A stretch of 64,000 nucleotides of DNA from Pseudomonas sp. ACN8 (GTDB lineage Bacteria > Pseudomonadota > Gammaproteobacteria > Pseudomonadales > Pseudomonadaceae), in the NCBI RefSeq assembly GCF_002303925.1, contig NZ_MRCS01000019.1:1-64000 (forward strand). The letters run 5' to 3'. Numbering within the stretch: the first letter of the stretch is position 1; every line of letters begins with the position of its first letter. The translations under genes were made by a program, and so were the position numbers. The notes beneath the pieces are model-generated. The model saw nothing but the letters and a program-made list of their open reading frames with translations, was not told the DNA's origin and ran no database searches. Positions 27,895 through 37,969 of this stretch are shown here, piece after piece.

Positions 27895-28707
27895 TCAGAT
27901 ATGCAGGATGTATTCACGAACCAGCTTGCTGCCGAAATACGCCAGCATCAACAGGCAAAAACCGGCCAGGGTCCAGCGAATGGCTTTGTGCCCGCGCCAG
28001 CCAAGGCGATTGCGTCCCCACAGCAGCACGCTGAAAACGATCCAGGCCAGGCAGGCCAGCAGGGTTTTGTGCACCAGATGCTGGGCGAACAGGTTTTCGA
28101 CGAACAGCCAGCCGGAAATCAGCGAGAGCGACAACAGCGTCCAGCCGGCCCAGAGGAAACCGAACAGCAGGCTTTCCATGGTTTGCAGCGGCGGGAAGTT
28201 CTTGATCAGCCCGGAGGGGTGCTTGTGCTTGAGCTGGTGGTCTTGAATCAGCAGCAGCAAGGACTGGAACACCGCGATGGTGAACATGCCATAGGCCAGG
28301 ATCGAAAGCAGGATGTGGGCGAGGATGCCAGGCTCCTCATCGATGACCTGTACCGTACCGGCGGGGGCGAAATGCGCCAGCATCACGGTCAGGGCTCCAA
28401 GGGGGAGCAGCAGGACCAGCAGGTTCTCTACGGGAATCCGCGAACAGGCCAGCAGGGTCAGTGCGATGACCGCCACGGCAATCAGGCTGGCGGCACTGAA
28501 GAAGTCCAGGGCCAGGCCGGTCGGGGTCAGCAGGTGGGTGAGCAGGCTGACGCTGTGGGCCAATACGGCGAGCACGCCGAGCATGACCAGCAGGCGTTTG
28601 TTGACCTTGGCGCCGGACGCCAGGCGAGTGCCCTGGTAAATGGTCGCAGCGGCATACAAGCAGGCGGCGGCGAGGGTAGTTAGCAAGCTGGGTGACAAGG
28701 GGAGCAT
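27895..28707 (-). CDS. ypjD: Cytochrome c assembly-family membrane protein YpjD
   Basis: A 270-residue inner-membrane protein with about eight hydrophobic helices, related to CcsA/CcmC/HemX cytochrome c assembly proteins. Seen: helices from residue 5 onward (LLTTLAAACLYAAATIYQG), conserved His residues in the interior helices (LAHSVSLLTHLL, LAHFAPAG and the AQHLVHK segment near the C-terminus) as heme-binding candidates. The WxWD heme-handling motif of CcmC is not seen. The frame opens at 28881, but the ATG at 28707 begins the first helix and is preceded by a good context. It starts the ypjD-corC-like operon and is divergent from ffh. Confidence 0.88.
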   Translation of the reverse strand: MLPLSPSLLTTLAAACLYAAATIYQGTRLASGAKVNKRLLVMLGVLAVLAHSVSLLTHLLTPTGLALDFFSAASLIAVAVIALTLLACSRIPVENLLVLLLPLGALTVMLAHFAPAGTVQVIDEEPGILAHILLSILAYGMFTIAVFQSLLLLIQDHQLKHKHPSGLIKNFPPLQTMESLLFGFLWAGWTLLSLSLISGWLFVENLFAQHLVHKTLLACLAWIVFSVLLWGRNRLGWRGHKAIRWTLAGFCLLMLAYFGSKLVREYILHI

Positions 28708-28814
28708 AAATCCTGTTAGGCAAGCCCGAAAGTCGCTGAGTTTGGCATAGAACCCCCACCGCACGAAAGACCGCGCAACCTGACAGCGAGGTGTCCGCCG
28801 GCCACAGTCTTCGC

Positions 28815-28820
28815 TATAAT
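28815..28820 (+). promoter_or_regulatory. -10 element of ffh
   Basis: A perfect TATAAT about 98 bases upstream of the ffh start; the -35 (TGTCCG, 28792-28797) is poor. Confidence 0.5.
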
Positions 28821-28917
28821 CCGCGACCTGCCCACGCCGCAGGCTCGCCGAGCACACGTTTAGTCCGGTCCGGGCCGCCATTATCCCGGTCTACACAGGG
28901 CCTGAAAGGATCGCGCA

Positions 28918-30293
<1,376 letters not shown>

Positions 30294-30294
<1 letters not shown>

Positions 30295-30339
30295 TGTCCT
30301 TTCACGCCAATACTGTTCAGTTTTGGCGAGAAAGGACAC
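30294..30339 (+). promoter_or_regulatory. Extended hairpin at the end of ffh
   Basis: GTGTCCTTTC (30294-30303) pairs with GAAAGGACAC (30330-30339), and CGCCAA (30305-30310) with TTGGCG (30323-30328), one long stem. No T-run follows, so it may be a processing/stability structure or a Rho-dependent end rather than an intrinsic terminator. Confidence 0.65.
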
Positions 30340-30490
30340 ACGAATCCGCGCCGGCCATCAGGTCGGCGCTGCCCCACACGGACGTGGGATACACAGCAAA
30401 CCCGCACTTGGCGGGAGCTGACCGGCCGTTTTCAACGACGGCTCTATAGCAAATCTGCATGGCGGCCGATAGACCGCCGGAAAAAGTCAT

Positions 30491-30518
30491 TTGCAAAAGT
30501 CCGGATATTCCTTAGAAT
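30491..30518 (+). promoter_or_regulatory. Promoter of the rpsP operon
   Basis: TTGCAA (30491-30496), 16-bp spacer, TAGAAT (30513-30518), giving a transcript start near 30525 and a leader of about 65 nt before rpsP. Confidence 0.7.
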
Positions 30519-30590
30519 ATGCGGCCTTTCGGGCACCCATGCCCGCTGTGCCTTTAGATTTGCAGCACCGACTACAGGAACGATGTTCAC

Positions 30591-30842
30591 ATGCTAACAA
30601 TCCGTCTTGCCCTTGGCGGCTCCAAAAAGCGCCCGTTTTACCACTTGACCGTAACCGACAGCCGCAACCCGCGCGACGGTTCGCACAAGGAACAGGTTGG
30701 CTACTTCAACCCTGTTGCCCGTGGTCAGGAAGTTCGTCTGTCCGTGAACCAAGAGCGCGTAGCCTACTGGCTGAGCGTTGGTGCACAACCTTCTGAGCGC
30801 GTTGCTCAGTTGTTGAAGGAATCTGCCAAGGCTGCGGCCTGA
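30591..30842 (+). CDS. rpsP: 30S ribosomal protein S16
   Basis: An 83-residue ribosomal protein, normal S16 length, needed for assembly of the 30S body. Seen: [19 protein letters not shown], the diagnostic S16 N-terminus, and the [20 protein letters not shown] core. First gene of rpsP-rimM-trmD-rplS; rimM starts five bases after it. Confidence 0.97.
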   Translation: MLTIRLALGGSKKRPFYHLTVTDSRNPRDGSHKEQVGYFNPVARGQEVRLSVNQERVAYWLSVGAQPSERVAQLLKESAKAAA

Positions 30843-30847
30843 GCAAT

Positions 30848-31384
30848 ATGAACGCGACGCCAGCTGTTGCCGATGATTTGATCGTTATTGGCAAAATTTA
30901 TTCTGTTCATGGCGTTCGCGGCGAGGTGAAGGTGTATTCCTTTACTGATCCGACTGAAAACCTGTTGCAGTACAAAACCTGGACGCTCAAGCGCGAAGGC
31001 AATGTGAAACAGGTCGAGCTGGTCAGCGGACGTGGGAACGACAAGTTCCTGGTCGCGAAGCTCAAGGGTCTTGATGATCGTGAAGAAGCTCGTCTTCTGG
31101 CTGGTTATGAGATCTGTGTGCCGCGCAACCTGTTCCCTGAATTGACCGACGGCGAGTACTACTGGTACCAGCTGGAAGGTCTGAAGGTTATTGATCAACT
31201 CGGGCAATTGCTCGGGAAAATCGATCATCTTCTGGAAACCGGCGCCAATGATGTAATGGTGGTCAAGCCTTGCGCTGGCAGCCTGGATGATCGCGAGCGC
31301 CTATTGCCCTATACGGAGCAATGCGTGTTGGCTGTCGACCTTGCCGCAGGCGAGATGAAGGTGGAATGGGATGCGGATTTCTAA
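30848..31384 (+). CDS. rimM: Ribosome maturation factor RimM
   Basis: A 178-residue 16S processing factor that binds S19 and helps mature the 30S head. Seen: N-terminal RimM domain ([19 protein letters not shown]) and C-terminal PRC-barrel domain ([20 protein letters not shown]). It begins five bases after rpsP and ends two bases before the trmD start, so translation is tightly linked across the operon. Confidence 0.97.
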   Translation: MNATPAVADDLIVIGKIYSVHGVRGEVKVYSFTDPTENLLQYKTWTLKREGNVKQVELVSGRGNDKFLVAKLKGLDDREEARLLAGYEICVPRNLFPELTDGEYYWYQLEGLKVIDQLGQLLGKIDHLLETGANDVMVVKPCAGSLDDRERLLPYTEQCVLAVDLAAGEMKVEWDADF

Positions 31385-31386
31385 AC

Positions 31387-32139
31387 GTGGCTAACCTGCG
31401 CGTAGAAGTGATCAGTCTGTTTCCCGAGATGTTCTCCGCCATCAGCGAGTACGGCATCACCAGTCGGGCGGTGAAACAGGGGCTCTTGCAGCTCACCTGT
31501 TGGAATCCGCGAGACTACACGACGGATCGACATCACACTGTGGACGATCGCCCGTTTGGCGGTGGTCCGGGCATGGTGATGAAGATCAAGCCCCTGGAAG
31601 ATGCTCTGGTTCAGGCCAAGGCAGCAGCCGGGGAGGCGGCGAAGGTAATTTACCTGTCCCCCCAAGGCCGTCAACTGAATCAGTCGGCGGTACGCGAGTT
31701 GGCGAATCTGGATGCATTGATCCTGATTGCCGGCCGCTATGAAGGCATTGACGAGCGTTTTATTGATGCTCATGTCGATGAAGAGTGGTCGATTGGCGAC
31801 TATGTACTGTCTGGCGGCGAGCTGCCGGCGATGGTCCTGATCGATGCGGTTACACGACTGCTGCCTGGAGCTTTAGGGCATGCGGACTCCGCCGAGGAAG
31901 ATTCCTTTACGGATGGTTTGCTGGATTGCCCGCACTACACCCGACCGGAGGTGTATGCGGATCAGCGTGTTCCCGACGTATTGCTAAGTGGCAATCACGC
32001 GCACATCCGGCGTTGGCGTTTACAGCAGTCCCTTGGTCGGACCTTTGAACGACGCGCCGATCTTCTGGAAAGCCGCTCGCTTTCTGGAGAAGAGAAGAAG
32101 CTGCTCGAGGAATACATCCGCGAGCGGGACGATAGTTAA
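31387..32139 (+). CDS. trmD: tRNA (guanine(37)-N1)-methyltransferase TrmD
   Basis: A 250-residue SPOUT methyltransferase making m1G37, which prevents +1 frameshifting. Seen: [21 protein letters not shown] at the N-terminus, [13 protein letters not shown], the trefoil-knot SAM site with [11 protein letters not shown] and [18 protein letters not shown] chose GTG at 31387, two bases after the rimM stop. The frame is open upstream to 31321 inside rimM, but that would add residues absent from the family. Confidence 0.96.
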   Translation: MANLRVEVISLFPEMFSAISEYGITSRAVKQGLLQLTCWNPRDYTTDRHHTVDDRPFGGGPGMVMKIKPLEDALVQAKAAAGEAAKVIYLSPQGRQLNQSAVRELANLDALILIAGRYEGIDERFIDAHVDEEWSIGDYVLSGGELPAMVLIDAVTRLLPGALGHADSAEEDSFTDGLLDCPHYTRPEVYADQRVPDVLLSGNHAHIRRWRLQQSLGRTFERRADLLESRSLSGEEKKLLEEYIRERDDS

Positions 32140-32184
32140 CAACGTATCGATGGTAGATCCGACGATTTACCTTAGGAGCACAGC

Positions 32185-32535
32185 ATGACTAACAAAATCA
32201 TCCTTGCACTCGAAGCAGAGCAGATGACCAAAGAGATCCCTACCTTTGCCCCGGGCGACACCATTGTCGTTCAGGTGAAAGTGAAGGAAGGCGACCGTTC
32301 GCGTCTGCAAGCGTTCGAAGGTGTTGTTATCGCCAAGCGTAACCGCGGCGTAAACAGTGCATTCACCGTTCGTAAAATCTCCAACGGTGTTGGCGTAGAG
32401 CGTACTTTCCAGACCTACTCCCCGCAAATCGACAGCATGGCTGTCAAGCGTCGCGGTGACGTACGTAAAGCCAAGCTGTACTACCTGCGTGACCTGTCGG
32501 GTAAAGCAGCTCGCATCAAGGAAAAACTGGCTTAA
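32185..32535 (+). CDS. rplS: 50S ribosomal protein L19
   Basis: A 116-residue L19 at the 30S-50S interface. Seen: [21 protein letters not shown] and [21 protein letters not shown], which are L19 signatures. Last gene of the operon; a terminator at 32552-32581 follows. Confidence 0.97.
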
Positions 32536-32551
32536 GTCCAGCTTCCGATGC

Positions 32552-32581
32552 AAAAAAAAGCAGCCTGCGGGCTGCTTTTTT
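32552..32581 (+). terminator. Terminator of rpsP-rimM-trmD-rplS
   Basis: AAGCAGCC, a TGCG loop, and GGCTGCTT followed by T, with a flanking A-run that could make it bidirectional. Confidence 0.93.
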
Positions 32582-32622
32582 GTTGCCTGCGATTTGATGA
32601 TGGCCAGGGTCTGCGCGAAACC

Positions 32623-32724
32623 CTGTAGGAGCGAGCCTGCTCGCGATGGACGTCAACGATAACGCGTCCTTTCTGGATGGCCGCGTTATCCAGACGTTTT
32701 TCGCGAGCAGGCTCGCTCCCACAA
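32623..32724. repeat. REPIN
   Basis: Inverted CTGTAGGAGCGAGCCTGCTC pair around ACGTCAACGATAACGCG...CGCGTTATCCAGACG. The spacer matches the element at 54349-54450: a second subfamily. Confidence 0.9.
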
Positions 32725-32761
32725 ATACGCGTGGCCCTGGAGGCTGCGATCTTTCAGCGAT

Positions 32762-34570
32762 TCAGGATTGCTGAGTCTCTGGCTGAATCAACGCCAACAA
32801 CGTCCACCCCGCTGCGGGCTTGATCGTGCTTTCTGGCGTCACTACATGCACCCAACCGCTGTCGTCGCGCACGAACAACAAGGTCGCACGCTCGCCATGC
32901 AGCGCGCGGTAATCGTCCCAGCTGAAACCATCCGTCAACGTTGTGCTGTACAGTTCGGCGCCCTGGCTCAGCTGGCTGGCGAGTTTGGCGTAGGTCAGCG
33001 CTTCGCTGCCCAATTGATTGCCGCGATGTTCCAGGCTGGTACGGTGCTTGTCGGTGCGGCGGCTTTCCTGGCCACTGGCCAGGCCGAACATGCGCTGATG
33101 GCCCAGTTCATGTCGAAAGCGCATCAGCGCCAGGGTGTTCATCTCGCCGGAGGGTGACAGCGCCAGTAAATGCCCGAGGCCGACCAGGTCCAGGTGCGCA
33201 TCGGCATGTTGCGACGCCGGGTTGCCAAAATAGGTCGACAAGCCTTCCATCCGCGCTGCACTAATGTTTTCCCAGCTCGAATCCGTCAGCAGCACCCGGC
33301 TGCCCAGTTGTTGCAGTGCCTTGCCCAGTGTGCGCGCAGGCCCGTTGGCGCCGATGATCAGGAAACCGCTCGGTGCCGGTTCCGCCACCTTCAACAGGCG
33401 AGCCAGCGGTCGTGCCGTCGCGCTTTGCAATACCACCGTGCCGATGATCACCGCAAAGGTGAGCGGCACCAGCAGCAACGCTCCCTGATGACCGGCCTCA
33501 TGCAGGCGAATGGCGAAGATGGCCGACACCGCCGCTGCCACGATGCCCCTTGGGGCAATCCATGCCAGCAGCGCTCGCTCGCGCCAACCCAGGCTGGAGC
33601 CCGCCGTGCTCAGCAGCACATTCAAAGGGCGGGCGATGAACTGAATGACCAGCAGCAAAATCAGCACCAGAGGCCCGAGGCCGATCATGGCGTTCAGGTC
33701 CAGCCGGGCCGCCAGCAGAATGAACAGGCCGGAGATCAGCAGCACGCTGAGGTTCTCCTTGAAGTGCAGGATGTGCCGCACGTCCACGCCTTTCATGTTG
33801 GCCAGCCACATGCCCATCAAGGTCACGGCCAGCAATCCGGATTCGTTGGTGACTTCGTTGGAGCCAATGAAAATACCCAGTACTGCCGCGAGCGCTGCCA
33901 GGTTGTGCAGGTATTCCGGCAGCCACTGGCGGCGAATCAGGGTGCCGAGCAACCAGCCACCAAAAACACCGAACAGGCTGCCGCACAAGATCACGCCACC
34001 GAAGGTCAGCAGGCTTTCCTTGAGGCCGTTACCTTCGGAGCTGGCGATGATGAAGCTATAGACGACCACCGCCAGCAAGGCCCCGATGGGGTCGATGGCA
34101 ATGCCTTCCCAGCGCAGGATGTTGGCAATCGACGCTTTCGGGCGCACGACGCGCAGCATCGGTACGATCACGGTCGGCCCGGTCACCAGGGTCAGACTGC
34201 CGAACAGGATGGCCAGCATCCAGTCGAAATCCAGCAGCCAGTGAGTGGCGACAGCAATGACCACCCAGGTAGAGAGGGCGCCAATGGTGACCAGGCGATG
34301 GACGACGCTGCCGATTTCGCGCCACTCGGACAGATGCAGTGTCAGGCTGCCTTCGAACAGGATCAGCGCCACCGCCAGGGACACCAGGGGCATCAACAGT
34401 GGCCCGAACATCTCCTGCGGGTCGAGCAAGTGCAGCACGGGGCCGGCCAGGATACCGGTCAGCAGCAGAAAAAGAATCGCCGGCAGTTTCAAGCGCCAGG
34501 CCAGCCATTGGCAAAGCAGCGCCGCCGCGCCTATCCCGCCAAATGCCAATAAAATCTGCTGCTCGCTCAT
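32762..34570 (-). CDS. Cation:proton antiporter (CPA1, NhaP type) with a C-terminal cytoplasmic domain
   Basis: A 602-residue inner-membrane protein. Seen: about 12 hydrophobic helices in residues 1-395 with features such as LFEGSLTLHL and NILRWEGIAIDPIGALLAVV, where the paired acidic residues align with ion-binding positions. A ~200-residue cytoplasmic part contains a nucleotide-binding-like start (GFLIIGANGPARTLGKAL, GxGxxG-like). It probably exchanges Na+ or K+ for protons in pH or salt homeostasis; the regulatory domain suggests ligand gating. Divergent from xerD. The substrate ion is not determinable from sequence. Confidence 0.88.
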   Translation of the reverse strand: MSEQQILLAFGGIGAAALLCQWLAWRLKLPAILFLLLTGILAGPVLHLLDPQEMFGPLLMPLVSLAVALILFEGSLTLHLSEWREIGSVVHRLVTIGALSTWVVIAVATHWLLDFDWMLAILFGSLTLVTGPTVIVPMLRVVRPKASIANILRWEGIAIDPIGALLAVVVYSFIIASSEGNGLKESLLTFGGVILCGSLFGVFGGWLLGTLIRRQWLPEYLHNLAALAAVLGIFIGSNEVTNESGLLAVTLMGMWLANMKGVDVRHILHFKENLSVLLISGLFILLAARLDLNAMIGLGPLVLILLLVIQFIARPLNVLLSTAGSSLGWRERALLAWIAPRGIVAAAVSAIFAIRLHEAGHQGALLLVPLTFAVIIGTVVLQSATARPLARLLKVAEPAPSGFLIIGANGPARTLGKALQQLGSRVLLTDSSWENISAARMEGLSTYFGNPASQHADAHLDLVGLGHLLALSPSGEMNTLALMRFRHELGHQRMFGLASGQESRRTDKHRTSLEHRGNQLGSEALTYAKLASQLSQGAELYSTTLTDGFSWDDYRALHGERATLLFVRDDSGWVHVVTPESTIKPAAGWTLLALIQPETQQS

Positions 34571-34677
34571 TGCTGCTCCCTGTTCCTTGAATTGGCGGCC
34601 TATGAAAGACTAGCGGCCGTTTCCATGTCCAATTTTAATTTTGTGCGCGGCCTCCAGGCTGCGTGATTCGAGTGCCC

Positions 34678-35574
34678 ATGCCTGCCATCGATCACCCGCT
34701 GATAGACCAATTCCTCGATGCCCTGTGGCTGGAGAAAGGCCTTTCCGATAACACCCGCGATGCCTATCGCAGTGACCTGGCGCTGTTCAACGGCTGGCTA
34801 CAGGACAAAGGACTGGAGTTGGTCAATGCCGGGCGCGAGTTGATACTCGACCACCTGGCCTGGCGCCTGGAGCAAAACTACAAGCCTCGTTCCACGGCGC
34901 GATTTCTCTCGGGTGTGCGTGGCTTCTATCGCTATCTGTTGCGGGAAAAGATGATTGCCGTCGATCCAACGCTACGGATTGATATGCCGCAACTCGGCAG
35001 GCCGCTACCAAAGTCCTTGTCCGAGACCGATGTGGAAGCCTTGCTGAAGGCACCTGATTTGAGCGAGGCCATTGGCCAGCGCGACCGGGCCATGCTTGAA
35101 GTGCTGTACGCCTGTGGCTTGCGGGTGACCGAGCTGATCAGCCTCACCCTGGAACAAGTCAATTTGCGTCAAGGCGTGTTGCGAGTGATGGGCAAGGGCA
35201 GCAAGGAGCGGCTGGTGCCGATGGGCGAGGAGGCGATTGTCTGGGTCGAGCGCTACATGCGTGATGCCCGCGGCGAACTGCTTGGCGGGCGTCCCAGCGA
35301 TGTGTTGTTCCCGAGCCAGCGTGGCGAGCAGATGACCCGCCAGACCTTCTGGCACCGGATCAAGCACCAGGCCAAGGTGGCCGGGATCGGCAAGTCGCTG
35401 TCGCCCCACACCTTGCGCCACGCCTTCGCCACGCACCTGCTCAACCACGGCGCAGACCTGCGGGTGGTGCAGATGCTGCTGGGGCACAGCGATTTGTCGA
35501 CGACGCAGATCTATACCCATGTTGCCAGGGCACGGTTGCAGGACCTGCATGCCAAACACCATCCCAGAGGTTGA
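34678..35574 (+). CDS. xerD: Site-specific tyrosine recombinase XerD
   Basis: A 298-residue cytosolic recombinase resolving chromosome dimers with XerC at dif. All catalytic residues are seen: Arg149 (GLRVTEL), Lys173 (GKGSKER), His244 and Arg247 (PHTLRHAF), His270 (LLGHSD) and the nucleophile Tyr279 (TQIYTH). The N-terminal SAM-like domain covers residues 5-90. The frame opens at a GTG at 34663; ATG 34678 matches the usual XerD length. It precedes dsbC, the usual Pseudomonas arrangement, with a 159-bp gap. Confidence 0.97.
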   Translation: MPAIDHPLIDQFLDALWLEKGLSDNTRDAYRSDLALFNGWLQDKGLELVNAGRELILDHLAWRLEQNYKPRSTARFLSGVRGFYRYLLREKMIAVDPTLRIDMPQLGRPLPKSLSETDVEALLKAPDLSEAIGQRDRAMLEVLYACGLRVTELISLTLEQVNLRQGVLRVMGKGSKERLVPMGEEAIVWVERYMRDARGELLGGRPSDVLFPSQRGEQMTRQTFWHRIKHQAKVAGIGKSLSPHTLRHAFATHLLNHGADLRVVQMLLGHSDLSTTQIYTHVARARLQDLHAKHHPRG

Positions 35575-35582
35575 TGCAGAAC

Positions 35583-35598
35583 CTGTGGGAGCCACAAA
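35583..35598. repeat. Possible REPIN scar
   Basis: CTGTGGGAGC joined directly to CACAAAT, i.e. the outer ends of a REPIN without its body. It looks like what remains after an internal deletion or excision. Confidence 0.45.
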
Positions 35599-35733
35599 TG
35601 TCTTGCATCAGGTGCATTCGGCCATGCGGACCTTATGTGATAGGCTGGGCCGGTTTGCACGATGGGCGGTTATGACCCGGTGTTTCGGCACGGGCGTTCT
35701 GATCGTCCCATATGTTCGCCTTCAGGAGTTCTC

Positions 35734-36465
35734 ATGCGTCTGACCCAGATTTTCGCCGCCGCAGCCATTGCGTTGGTCAGCACCTTTGCCGTCGCCGATG
35801 ACGCGGCCGACAAAGCCATTCGTAAAAGCCTGGAAAACCTCCAGCTCGAAGTGCCGGTAGAGACCATCACCGCCAGTCCGTTGCCAGGCCTGTATGAAGT
35901 CAAACTCAAGGGCAGCCGTGTGCTGTACGCCAGCGCCGACGGCCAGTACGTGGTCCAGGGCTACCTGTTCGATCTCAAGGACGGCAAGCCGGTCAACCTG
36001 ACCGAGAAGACCGAACGCCTGGGCATCTCCAGGCTGATCAACGCCATCCCGGTTGCCGAAACCGTCGTCTACCCGGCCATTGGCGAAACCAAGTCGCACA
36101 TCACCGTATTCACCGACACCACCTGCCCGTATTGCCACAAGCTGCACGCCGAAGTACCTGAGCTGAACAAGCGCGGCATCGAAGTGCGCTACGTCGCGTT
36201 CCCGCGCCAGGGCCTGGGCTCGCCGGGTGACGAGCAGCTGCAAGCGGTGTGGTGCTCGAAAGACAAGAAAGCGGCCATGGACAAAATGGTCGACGGCAAG
36301 GAAATCAAGGCCGCCAAGTGCGATAACCCGGTTTCCAAACAGTTCGCCCTCGGTCAGTCCATCGGCGTGAACGGCACACCGGCCATCGTTTTGGCCGACG
36401 GTCAGGTCATTCCGGGCTACCAGCCTGCGCCACAAGTCGCCAAACTGGCGCTGGGCGCGAAGTAA
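35734..36465 (+). CDS. dsbC: Thiol:disulfide isomerase DsbC
   Basis: A 243-residue periplasmic disulfide isomerase, dimeric. Seen: signal peptide of about 21 residues (ending VADD), N-terminal dimerisation domain to about residue 80, and thioredoxin-like catalytic domain with active site CPYC at 131-134, plus a structural Cys pair (CSKDKK and KCDNPV). AGGAG lies before the ATG at 35734. The frame opens upstream at 35662 but without a signal peptide. It is followed by hom after 133 bases. Confidence 0.94.
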   Translation: MRLTQIFAAAAIALVSTFAVADDAADKAIRKSLENLQLEVPVETITASPLPGLYEVKLKGSRVLYASADGQYVVQGYLFDLKDGKPVNLTEKTERLGISRLINAIPVAETVVYPAIGETKSHITVFTDTTCPYCHKLHAEVPELNKRGIEVRYVAFPRQGLGSPGDEQLQAVWCSKDKKAAMDKMVDGKEIKAAKCDNPVSKQFALGQSIGVNGTPAIVLADGQVIPGYQPAPQVAKLALGAK

Positions 36466-36497
36466 ATTCGCATCGTCACGGCAAGCCTTGACGATCA

Positions 36498-36585
36498 TGG
36501 TCCGGCAGCGACATTCGCCGGGCCATCAATAGAGAGCCGCGAACATGCGGTTGTTTTCACGGCCGGCCTCGAGTCGGCCGTTTTA
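36498..36585 (+). promoter_or_regulatory. Two hairpins between dsbC and hom
   Basis: First stem: ATGGTCCGGC (36498-36507) with GCCGGGCCAT (36518-36527), allowing one G-T pair. Second: ACGGCCG (36559-36565) with CGGCCGT (36575-36581) followed by TTTAT, terminator-like but ending 13 bases before the GTG start of hom. It may terminate dsbC transcripts and/or affect hom translation. No threonine- or methionine-rich leader peptide is visible. Confidence 0.6.
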
Positions 36586-36598
36586 TGGGGAGTTCACA

Positions 36599-37903
36599 GT
36601 GAAACCGGTCAAAGTAGGCATCTGTGGGTTAGGAACCGTCGGTGGCGGTACCTTCAACGTACTTCAGCGTAACGCCGAGGAAATTGCTCGTCGTGCCGGG
36701 CGTGGGATCGAAGTGGCACAAATTGCCATGCGCACGCCAAAGCCTCAGTTCCAAACGACCGGTATTGCGATTACCAACGATGTCTTCGAAGTGGCCACGA
36801 ACCCTGAGATCGACATCGTTATAGAGCTGATGGGCGGCTACACCGTTGCCCGCGAGCTGGTACTCAAGGCCATCGAGAATGGCAAGCATGTGGTCACCGC
36901 GAACAAGGCGCTTATCGCCGTTCACGGTAATGAAATTTTCGCCAAGGCCCGCGAGAAGGGCGTGATCGTTGCGTTCGAAGCGGCGGTGGCCGGTGGCATC
37001 CCGGTGATCAAGGCGATCCGCGAAGGCCTGTCCGCCAACCGCATCAACTGGGTGGCCGGCATCATCAACGGCACCGGCAACTTCATCCTGACGGAAATGC
37101 GCGAGAAGGGTCGCACCTTCGAAGACGTTTTGGCCGAAGCCCAGGCACTGGGTTACGCCGAAGCCGATCCGACCTTCGACGTCGAGGGTATCGACGCCGC
37201 CCACAAGCTGACGATCCTGGCGTCCATCGCGTTCGGTATTCCGCTGCAGTTCGACAAGGCCTACACCGAAGGCATCACCAGGCTGACCACCGCCGACGTG
37301 AACTACGCCGAAGCGCTGGGCTACCGCATCAAGCACCTGGGCGTGGCGCGCAGCACCGCGGCCGGTATCGAACTGCGCGTGCACCCGACGCTGATCCCGG
37401 CCGATCGTCTGATCGCCAACGTCAACGGCGTGATGAACGCGGTGATGGTCAACGGCGATGCTGCCGGTTCGACCCTGTTCTACGGCGCCGGCGCCGGCAT
37501 GGAGCCGACCGCTTCGTCGGTGATCGCCGATTTGGTGGACGTGGTTCGCGCCATGACTTCCGACCCGGAAAACCGCGTGCCACACCTGGCGTTCCAGCCG
37601 GATTCGCTGTCGGCTCACCCGATCCTGCCGATCGAAGCCTGCGAAAGCGCCTACTACCTGCGCATCCAGGCCAAGGACCATCCGGGCGTATTGGCTCAGG
37701 TCGCGAGCATCCTCTCGGAGCGCGGCATCAACATCGAGTCGATCATGCAGAAGGAAGCCGAGGAGCACGACGGCCTGGTGCCGATGATCCTGCTGACCCA
37801 CCGCGTGCTGGAACAGCACATCAACGATGCCATCGCTGCGTTGGAAGCCCTGGCGGGTGTGGTCGGTCCGGTCGTACGGATCCGTGTCGAGCACCTGAAC
37901 TAA
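36599..37903 (+). CDS. hom: Homoserine dehydrogenase
   Basis: A 434-residue enzyme reducing aspartate semialdehyde to homoserine with NAD(P)H, the branch point to threonine and methionine. Seen: nucleotide motif GLGTVG at residues 10-15, the catalytic ENGKHVVTANKALIA segment, and a C-terminal ACT domain (residues about 350-430, YYLRIQAKDHPGVLAQV) that gives threonine feedback inhibition. GTG at 36599 preceded by GGGGAG is the start; the longer frame from 36545 gives residues absent from the family. Followed by thrC after 66 bases. Confidence 0.96.
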   Translation: MKPVKVGICGLGTVGGGTFNVLQRNAEEIARRAGRGIEVAQIAMRTPKPQFQTTGIAITNDVFEVATNPEIDIVIELMGGYTVARELVLKAIENGKHVVTANKALIAVHGNEIFAKAREKGVIVAFEAAVAGGIPVIKAIREGLSANRINWVAGIINGTGNFILTEMREKGRTFEDVLAEAQALGYAEADPTFDVEGIDAAHKLTILASIAFGIPLQFDKAYTEGITRLTTADVNYAEALGYRIKHLGVARSTAAGIELRVHPTLIPADRLIANVNGVMNAVMVNGDAAGSTLFYGAGAGMEPTASSVIADLVDVVRAMTSDPENRVPHLAFQPDSLSAHPILPIEACESAYYLRIQAKDHPGVLAQVASILSERGINIESIMQKEAEEHDGLVPMILLTHRVLEQHINDAIAALEALAGVVGPVVRIRVEHLN

Positions 37904-37969
37904 GCCGATATCGTTGACCGGGCTCGCTAGCGGGCCCGGCACTACGAACACTGTCCATTGGAGTCAGTC

